64,000 nucleotides of DNA from Halichondria panicea (taxonomy: Eukaryota > Porifera > Demospongiae > Suberitida > Halichondriidae): assembly GCF_963675165.1 (NCBI RefSeq), contig NC_087391.1, forward strand, positions 3,708,646 to 3,772,645, given 5' to 3'. Below, piece by piece: positions 56,988 to 64,000 of the stretch. How positions within the stretch are numbered: position 1 is the stretch's first letter; every line of letters starts with the position of its first letter. The notes below the pieces were generated by a model, which saw nothing but the letters and a program-made list of their open reading frames with translations, did no database searches and was not told where the DNA came from. Position numbers and translations under genes: made by a program.

Positions 56988-58496
56988 ATGAAGTACAAGC
57001 TGCGATATTTCTACTCAAAGGGAGCTTTTCTAGTTCTTGTGTGGATAATGCTTATAACATCATCAATGACTTTCCTATATCGTATGTTCATCAAATCAGG
57101 GGGCATCCAAACCTATCCTTACTACACGGAGCAGAGATTTCTTCTGATACCGATTATTGCCTTCACTCCTATAGCGGGCTGGCTAGCTGATGTACGGTAT
57201 GGAAACTTCACAGTGTTTAAGTTCGGTGCACTACTATTTTTTGTTTCAACGGTATTGAATTGCATTTGTCTAATAATTAAAGATGAGGGAGTTCATCCAA
57301 CCGTGACTAGGATCACTTCAACTACAGCTGTGTTAGGTGCATATCTTGGAGTAAGTGCATGCATAGTAACAGCTCTTCAGCTGGGCCTGGATCAGATGCC
57401 AGATGCTTCGTCTGACAACATTATAAGTTTTATCAAGTGGTTGGTTGTCTCAGCTCTCTTTGGTGTATGGATTGGTGAGATTATCGTAAATAGTGCAGTA
57501 TATTGTGCTTTAATCGATCCTGACAATAAAGTCATTTTCTTAAGTCTCTACCCAGTGCTTGCTATGAGCATTTTGTGCAGTAGTATTTTTATTTTAGCCC
57601 CTAAATGGGTAATAATTGAGCCAAATTCACCTCAGTCCCTCAAAATCATCTACCAAGTTCTCAAGTTTGCAGCCAAGCACAAAGCTCCCCTCAATCGCAG
57701 TGCTCTCACATACTGGGAGGAATACATACCTTCAAGAATGGACCTGGGAAAGTCGAGATATGGTGGACCATTTACCACAGAGCAAGTTGAAGATGTGAAA
57801 ACGTTCTTTAAGATTGTTGTTATCCAAATACCTTTGTTTTTTGTCTCGTTATCATTTTGGAAGTTATATGTACACCTTGATCAACAACCATCATCATCTA
57901 TCGACAAATGTACTTCTTCACTTATTAGTCTCTTCACTTATCACCCGTGTGTTTGTGCAATACTAGTAACACTTATCTCAGAATTTATAGTCTATCCTCT
58001 AGTTAAAATGGAACCACCAAGTATCTTGAAACAGATTGGATTTGCTTGCTTCATCATTGCGGTAGAAAATATAGGGATATTGAGTGCAGAAATTGTGAGC
58101 TATTTCCATGATATACAAATTTGGATTGAATTAGCTAGTTCAATAATTGGCGGTCTTGTTCATGTTTCATTTTTGACAAACTTGATTTTATTGTTTGCTT
58201 GTGCGCAATCTCCATATAACATGCGTGGTCTCTTGGTGGGATTTGCATTATTACTTCACGCCTCATCATTAATTCTTGGTGAACTTGTCTTTAGTATCAC
58301 GGCCAAGCTTTGCGACAAATGCTACAACTATATAATATATTCGTCAGTCATGGTAGCGATTACATTGTTTGGATTCATCCTGTACTGCCTCCTGGCTTGC
58401 TGGTACAAAAGGAGAGTTAGAGACGAGGAATACAATGCACACAGAGTGGTGGAGGAGGTCTATGATCGATACCTTTCCAACGACATGTATCATTGA
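56988..58496 (+). CDS. POT/SLC15-like (major facilitator) transporter, intronless
   Basis: One 502-residue open frame. Hydrophobic segments alternate through the protein (about ten to twelve). Early loops read AGWLADVRYG, and a central cytoplasmic stretch reads KSRYGGPFTTEQVEDVKTFF, which I associate with the proton-coupled oligopeptide transporter group. The N-terminus lacks a clear ExxER proton-binding motif, so substrate and coupling are uncertain. It is flanked by decayed tandem copies on both sides, and is the only one without lesions. The absence of introns stands out in an intron-rich region and suggests an ancestral retrocopy that was later duplicated in tandem. Confidence 0.75.
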   Translation: MKYKLRYFYSKGAFLVLVWIMLITSSMTFLYRMFIKSGGIQTYPYYTEQRFLLIPIIAFTPIAGWLADVRYGNFTVFKFGALLFFVSTVLNCICLIIKDEGVHPTVTRITSTTAVLGAYLGVSACIVTALQLGLDQMPDASSDNIISFIKWLVVSALFGVWIGEIIVNSAVYCALIDPDNKVIFLSLYPVLAMSILCSSIFILAPKWVIIEPNSPQSLKIIYQVLKFAAKHKAPLNRSALTYWEEYIPSRMDLGKSRYGGPFTTEQVEDVKTFFKIVVIQIPLFFVSLSFWKLYVHLDQQPSSSIDKCTSSLISLFTYHPCVCAILVTLISEFIVYPLVKMEPPSILKQIGFACFIIAVENIGILSAEIVSYFHDIQIWIELASSIIGGLVHVSFLTNLILLFACAQSPYNMRGLLVGFALLLHASSLILGELVFSITAKLCDKCYNYIIYSSVMVAITLFGFILYCLLACWYKRRVRDEEYNAHRVVEEVYDRYLSNDMYH

Positions 58497-58941
58497 ACAA
58501 TTAACTTAAAATTATGCATATTTACATGTTTATTTTCTTCATATAGAGAACTGATACTTTGTTAGGTTTATTTTGTCTCTTAGTACAGTCATGCATGTCA
58601 TTTTAAATCGAGATTATTACAGCCAATGTTGCCCTCATGCAGCGTTGCGCTCTCAAGCTTGATGGAATTACTGCTTTAAATCCCTAATAATTATCAATTT
58701 CATCCACACTGTCCCATTGAGTTATTGTATTCACAGGTGGTTAAAATAACAGAAGACGTATAGTTAGGAAGATTCCTTTTATATACACAATAATAATTAT
58801 AGTTCTACTTGTTTACATGGAAAGTGAAATAATGTCAACTTGAGTAAACAATCACAGTACAAATGTTAAACTATAGCTATAGCTGTATACACAGTTGGGA
58901 GTAGACTTATAGCATAGCTATAGATAGATTATTTAGCTCTC

Positions 58942-59904
58942 TTAACTCTTTCCTCGGCAATCTGTTGTAGAAATTACAACAACGGTAACGAATCGTTATG
59001 ATGAATTAGATGAAGTTGTATGTGAGCTCCTCCCTGACAAACAAACTGTAGTCTAGGTAACGGCCTTGTCAGTCAAGTAGGCTAAAAATCTGTGTCCTTT
59101 GATGTAAGCTTTGATGTCTCTTTGTGCATATGTAGTTATAAAAAAAAAAAAAGAAAAGAAACCTTTGACTAGCTAGGAAGAGTAGCAGCAGTAGTAGTAG
59201 GAAGAGTAGCAGTTAGTAGTAGCAGTGCAAGCAGGACTAGACTAGATTAAAAAGTTGGTGGAACGAATAACTGACCGTTTGGACGTCACCTGGCTGCCAG
59301 ACTTTCATCTCGACTCTTCCCCCTGAGTAGCTCGCCTTTCTCTAAGCCACAAAACTGAGCAAGAAGCTGAAGAAGCAGCTAGACAGAGACATGTACCTAG
59401 CCTTGAGAATTGGGAGGTGTGGCTCAACTAGTTAGCCCAGCCCAGAGGAATTGTTACTGTGGGTACTGAACAACCGTAAAAGTACAGCTACCCCTGGCTT
59501 TACTGAATTAACTAGCTGTGTCTGCTGTCTAGTTGGACCAGATTTAGCTAGATAATGGGGTAGAGAATAGTTGAGCGGTGCTGTGTGTAGCTTGAACTGT
59601 ACTGCGGGCTGGCAAGAATCTAGTAAGCACCCTATGCACTGATAACTCGTCAGAATGGAGGGTATGTTCTAGGGATCTGGACAGCTGTACATCCAAAGGA
59701 GCCAGGGAGTGCCAATCATCTTCTCCCAGTCTCTGACACGCTAAACAAAAGGAGCTAGAACTGGGAGTCCCAGCTAGAATTGCTAGCCGGATCTAGGCTA
59801 ATAGAATGACATGGAGCCGGCGTGGTGAGGCCGGATCCACACTAATTGATCGACCTAAAGACGCTCCTGTTCCAGACTTTCACGAATGGTAAGGAAAGGG
59901 TTAA
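58942..59904. mobile_element. TTAA-flanked element (piggyBac-like, non-autonomous)
   Basis: TTAACTCTTTCC at the left and GGAAAGGGTTAA at the right; TTAA lies at both outer ends. The interior has GTAGTAG/AGCAGT low-complexity near 59175-59230 and no protein that I recognise. TTAA target duplication with short inverted ends is the mark of piggyBac-type elements. Confidence 0.65.
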
Positions 59905-60424
59905 GTAAAATACTACATGTACACTTTTAGAAAAACATGAAGTACAAGCTACGGAGTTTTTCTAGTTCTTGTAGTGTAGATAATGCTTATCATACATCAG
60001 CAATGAATTTCCAATTTTGTATGCTTAACAATTCATGGAGAATCAAAACCTATCATCCCCACAATGATCAAACATTTATTCTGATACCGATGATTGCCTT
60101 TATATCGCCATAGCGGGCTGGCTAGCTGATTTCGGTATGGAACTTCAAAGTGTTTAGTTTCGGTATACACTACTATTATTTGTTTCAACGGTATAATGAC
60201 CTACATTTGTAAAGAAGAAGGAGTTTATCCGACTGTTTACTATGGTTGCTACAACTGCAGCTGTATTATTTGCGTATCTTGGAATTAGTGCATGCGCATG
60301 CAGTAACAGTTATAGGCTTGGATCAGATGCCAGATGCTTCGTCCGACAACATTATATCAAGTGGTTCATTTTTTCAGCTCTGTTTGGAGAATGGATCAGT
60401 GAAGTGATCATAAGAAGTACAGTA

Positions 60425-60611
60425 CCATATAGCGGGTGGGGGGGGTAAAAATCGTCTAACTCGAAAACTGTGATTTTATTTGATTTTATTTCCTGCACTG
60501 CATTCCGGTAAGCCACACCTACGTTTTTGCGGGGGAAATGTTCATAGAGGTAAGCTTACCCACGAAAATAACGTATATTATGTTACCCCACTAAAATTAC
60601 ACGCTATACGG
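60425..60611. mobile_element. MITE of the CCGTATAGCGGG family inside transporter copy B
   Basis: CCATATAGCGGGTGGGGGGG at the left, CACGCTATACGG at the right, TA on both sides. Inserted at a different point of the transporter than the copy in pseudogene A. Confidence 0.85.
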
Positions 60612-60626
60612 TAAATCTAGCACATG

Positions 60627-61344
60627 CAGTAGAACCTCGCTAATCCGGACCCCTTTAGTCCGAAACCTCGCAAACCTGGACAAAATGGCAAACTGAAAAG
60701 AGGAGGGGCTGTCAGTAGTATAGCAAACTTGCTTTGCTGAATCAGCAATAATCTAAACTGCTGCTCTGACAATGGCCACTGCAAAGAAAACGAAGAGAGA
60801 GCTCACAAGACTCACTGTATTGGAGAGAAAGTTGAGATAAAAGACTATTCTAGCTAGCAGCTTCCCTTCTGGCCACAGTAGTATCATAATACATACACAA
60901 GTGTCTTCATTAAGGCCAGGCAAAGTAGATTAGTAGTTTCTCATCACATGATTTTTAAAAATTGAGGTCATGAGGTCATTATTCATTATTCATTATGCTG
61001 ACAGTGCAATATTTCGTTACACAAACAACATTACGTCATCAGTAATTGAACTGTTTGGTTTCTACTGTAATAATTTGCCATGTGGGCTGGGTGTAACTCA
61101 TTAATTATAGGCCACTCCCTAATATACAGTGGGTGTGGCTCATTAATTTAGACCATACCTAAAAATAATGAATAATGAACTTTTTGGGGGGAAGGCTAAA
61201 AGTGACGAGGGGGCTGATGAGAAACTACTAATCTAGTTTACCTAGCCTAATGATATTCATAATCAATATGACATCCGTTAATCCGGAAATTTCATGTATT
61301 CGGATGGGGTCTGATCCGGCTCTATATTCGGATTATCTATACTG
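60627..61344. mobile_element. 718-bp element with CAGTAGAACCTCG...CAGTATAG termini
   Basis: The left end CAGTAGAACCTCGCTAATCC and the inverse of the right end (CAGTATAGATAATCCGAATA) share the 'GAACCTC/AATCCGGA' pattern of pogo-type elements. The centre has a GGGTGTAACTCATTAATT and GGGTGTGGCTCATTAATT pair. A single-end remnant of a similar sequence lies near 23700-23735. Confidence 0.65.
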
Positions 61345-61790
61345 TATGTACTTCTGTAGATTCAATTATCAGTCTCTATATCCAGTGTTGGCTATGACCA
61401 TTATTTTTATGCTGTAGTTAAGTAAAATGGCTAATTAGAGAGCCAAAATCAACTCAGTCCCTCAAAATCATATATCAAGTTCTCAAGTTTGCAGCCAAGT
61501 ACAAAGCTCCCCTCAATTGCAGTGCTCTCACATACTGGGAGGAAGATATTTCTTCAAGAATGGACCTGATATCGAGCAAGTTGAAGATGTGAAAACGAAA
61601 ACGTTCTTTAAAATTATCAAATACCATTGTTTATTGTCTCATTATCATAGGAAATTTATATGTACATCTAAATCACCAACAATTACTGCCTATTAGCAAA
61701 TGCACAGCTTCACTTAATAGTGTTATTATAGTCTCTTCACTTACGACCCGTGTGTCTATGCAATGTTATTGAACGCTTCTCTCACAGAAT

Positions 61791-62329
61791 GTCTATAGTA
61801 GACTGAAAAAACATTTGCAAGGTGTAATGTTGCTAGGATTGCCAGAAAAAGCACGAAAAAGCAAAGAAACAAGAAATTCGGCGAGTGCATAATTCCAATC
61901 CGTTACAACGTCATTCATAATTATGTACAGTTAGTTTTAGTGGTACATAGATATGCACTGTGGATCACAGCAAAGAAGCCTGGCGTCTCAGAGAAGTATG
62001 GCTCCTCATGGAGTAAGGACCCAGAGTCATGCTTATACAGAGACAGCAATTCTATAGCTTTGTATTGTAGTGACCCTTTTCCATTGTTCCTGGTGCGGGA
62101 TCACTTCAGCTGTAAATACGTAGGGTGCCTCGAATAAAGGCCGCGTGTATAGTTAGCAGCTGCCAACGTGCAACGTGCAATAAGTTTTTAGCATTTGCTC
62201 GCTTTTATTCGACAACGAAGCTTTATTATCATTAAAATCTGCCAAATTAAAACTACTACCTTGTTGTTTTGAGGCTATCCATGGCATAAACACAGTGCTA
62301 TCGCATCCAGGTGAGTAGACTCAGAATAC

Positions 62330-62367
<38 letters not shown>

Positions 62368-63095
62368 TACTGTATCCGCTGGCTGTGGCACAGCCTCGGG
62401 TAATTATTATATGATCCCCATGGTGGATTGGTGGGTGGCTTAAGTTAGAACCATCCACCAATCCACTCATGGGGATCATATAATTTCTGCCATGTATGAT
62501 CGATCTAGGGGAATCCATCTACGGTGTGACAGTACTCTACATACATAGATCTAATTATGATAAAAAGAGCCCAATGTGAATTAACCTACGTCTACCTTGA
62601 GACATCAACCTTACTTGCTATTAATGGTAGCATGCACATCTAGTTTCCAGTGAAGCTGAAAGCCTAAGCCTTGTAGGGTACAGAAGTCATTGCACTACAC
62701 ATTTTCTGATGTATAGATTTATAGTGTAATACCTAACTTACATGTACGAGCTGGAACAACAGGTAGACCGGTGTACGTGTCACTGTGCTATCCATTCCTT
62801 CGGTTCTTCAGGTTCAGTAGATCCAGTAGGGTGTATCTATGTATCATTGTATAATGTATGTATCTAGCTAGATCTACTGGATCTATTAATTAATACTAGA
62901 TATATGTATAATAGTACAGTGTCGTGAGCAGAGACAGAGTGAAGTAGGTGAGCCAAGAGACAGAGTCTCTAGTGCGCATGTCACAGCTTTGTCATCAGGC
63001 CGTGTTTTGTCTAATCTAATTCTTTATTGTCAGGCGCTAGGCGCTATAAACAGATAAAAATCGGCAAACTTAATTAAAAGGTGAAATCGAACAAG
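61791..63095. other. Spacer with dispersed repeat and hairpin
   Basis: 62130-62405 is a full-looking copy of the CCAGGTGAG-core repeat: GTGCCTCGAATAAAGGCCGC, TTGAGGCTATCCATGGCATA, GCATCCAGGTGAGTAGACTC, an (ACAG)n run and CAGCCTCGGGTAATTAT. Immediately after, 62406-62482 forms a hairpin: ATGATCCCCATGGTGGATTG pairs with CAATCCACTCATGGGGATCA. No gene seen. Confidence 0.7.
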
Positions 63096-63880
63096 ATGAA
63101 TCGTGAGGTGATCATCTATGGTTTTGCTGGTGCCGTAGGTCTCACTGCAGCAGCTACTGGGGTCTACTTTCTCAGAAAGAAACTGCTGCAAAGATGCTCA
63201 AAGGTTGCACGTTGCACGAGTAACAAGTAGCTGTGTAGACTATGTTGATTGTTCTATTCTAATAATTTTCCTGTCTCGTTGCCATTTCCAGAATCCTTAT
63301 GAAGATTCTAAGATGGTTAATGAGTACCTGGGTCTTCACTACTGCCCCCCTGAGGAGTATATGAGCTATGAAGAAGGGCCAAAGAGTGCTCTTGACTTTC
63401 CTCTACGCTGTGCCCAGCTTTGTATCAAGCATAAACCCGTGAGTTAAGTTAGAGTGGCTGCTTGTTTCTGTCCAGCTATTGCTAGTTGGTACGTCTACAG
63501 TATTGGTCCTAGCTAGTTAATACCCTGACCAGAAGACGAAAGATTGGACAAAACAATGCCCTGAGTTCCATAAAGTAGCGAAAGCTGAAGTTCTATGTAT
63601 TTATCCCTAACTTTTCATCAGGTGTTCTTTGTGCACAAACAACATTCCCACCCAAACATTGCAGGAAGATGTCCCCAGTCGAGCACTGGACATTGGCTGT
63701 GCTGTCGGGCGGTCCACCTTTGAGCTGGCCACAGAGTTTGAAGAGGTAGTGGGCATCGACTACTCTTCTGCATTCATTGCCAAGTGTCAGCAGCTCAAGA
63801 TCACTGGAGAGTCTGAGTATTCACTCACTGTGGAGGGGGATATAGTCGAGAAGAAAAATGCTCAGGTTCATCCAAACATT
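63096..63880 (+). CDS. Membrane-anchored SAM methyltransferase, OvoA C-terminal-like (partial, continues past window)
   Basis: Exons 63096-63203, 63292-63438 and 63665-63880 join in frame to 157 residues; the donor at 63881 leads out of the window. Residues 1-36 hold one transmembrane segment (IIYGFAGAVGLTAAATGVYF) followed by RKK. Then come NEYLGLHYCPPEEY, GPKSALDFPLRCAQLC, and the SAM-binding motif I ALDIGCAVGRSTFELA with VVGIDYSSAFI. The pairing of an EYL-HY segment with DFP-RC and DIGCAVGRS is, to my knowledge, that of the putative 4-mercaptohistidine N-methyltransferase domain of ovothiol synthase OvoA. The DinB and sulfoxide-synthase parts of OvoA are absent, replaced by the anchor. The N-terminus is clear; the C-terminus is not visible. 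Confidence 0.75.
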
Positions 63881-64000
63881 GTAAGTTTTAGAGCTACGCA
63901 TTGAATGCCCATTTAGCTACATGATGTTGTATTCATATTGTATAACCTTCTAGCCTGGAATAAATATGCTGGTTTTAAGTATTAAATGTACCTCCAACTT

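Larger units (their letters stand above)
59937..61790 (+). pseudogene. POT/SLC15-like transporter, decayed copy B
   Basis: Nucleotide match to the intact gene in order: ACATGAAGTACAAGCTACGG (start), AGCGGGCTGGCTAGCTGATT, GGCTTGGATCAGATGCCAGA, then after two transposons CAACTCAGTCCCTCAAAATC and GTTCTCAAGTTTGCAGCCAA to about 61770. Many small deletions and stops. Two elements (60425-60611 and 60627-61344) lie in its middle. The C-terminal third is missing. Confidence 0.85.

Overview
This window looks like a piece of a demosponge nuclear genome (Amphimedon-like). Reasons: compact intron-rich genes with many short GT-AG introns, AT-rich intergenic DNA, a multi-Ig secreted protein built from phase-1 exons and ending in a sponge-type C-terminal domain, and a dense load of small inverted-repeat transposons. 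No database was searched. Every call rests on reading exons, splice sites and family motifs in the sequence. All exon chains reported as complete stay in frame and add up to whole codons. A 200-base N gap lies at 45408-45607.

Layout. 34-8983 (+): the 3' part of an axonemal-type dynein heavy chain (end of stalk, AAA5, AAA6, C-terminal domain), with a decayed, intronless sulfotransferase-like copy on the opposite strand in one intron. 9384-15221 (+): a 14-exon secreted Ig-domain protein. 16411-16950 (+): a small FRS2/DOK-type PTB protein. 17176-28365 (-): an SCP2-type peroxisomal thiolase ending in -AKL. 28623-32030 (+): a carotenoid cleavage oxygenase, also ending in -AKL, head-to-head with the thiolase. 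32211-33982 (-): a Rab32/38-like GTPase with a His in place of the catalytic Gln. 34220-37221 (+): an ankyrin-repeat iPLA2, head-to-head with the Rab. 37404-43290 (-) and 49739-52514 (+): two paralogous PLAT-lipoxygenases facing away from each other across a 6.4 kb transposon-built palindrome. 54841-61790: one intact intronless POT/SLC15-like transporter between two decayed tandem copies. 63096-end (+): a membrane-anchored methyltransferase resembling the C-terminal domain of ovothiol synthase OvoA, cut by the window edge.

How the genes may work together. Five genes in about 35 kb concern lipid or carotenoid oxidation: thiolase (peroxisomal chain shortening), carotenoid oxygenase, iPLA2 (releases polyunsaturated fatty acid) and two lipoxygenases (oxygenate it). 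The iPLA2 and the first lipoxygenase are tail-to-tail only 182 bp apart. An oxylipin/apocarotenoid neighbourhood is an inference from gene order, not something shown directly.

The rest is rich in mobile DNA: at least eight copies of one TA-duplicating MITE, a Mutator-like element with perfect 9-bp target duplications that carries a broken RecQ-helicase fragment, a MITE nested inside another MITE, a piggyBac-like TTAA element, a LINE fragment and several unnamed repeat families.
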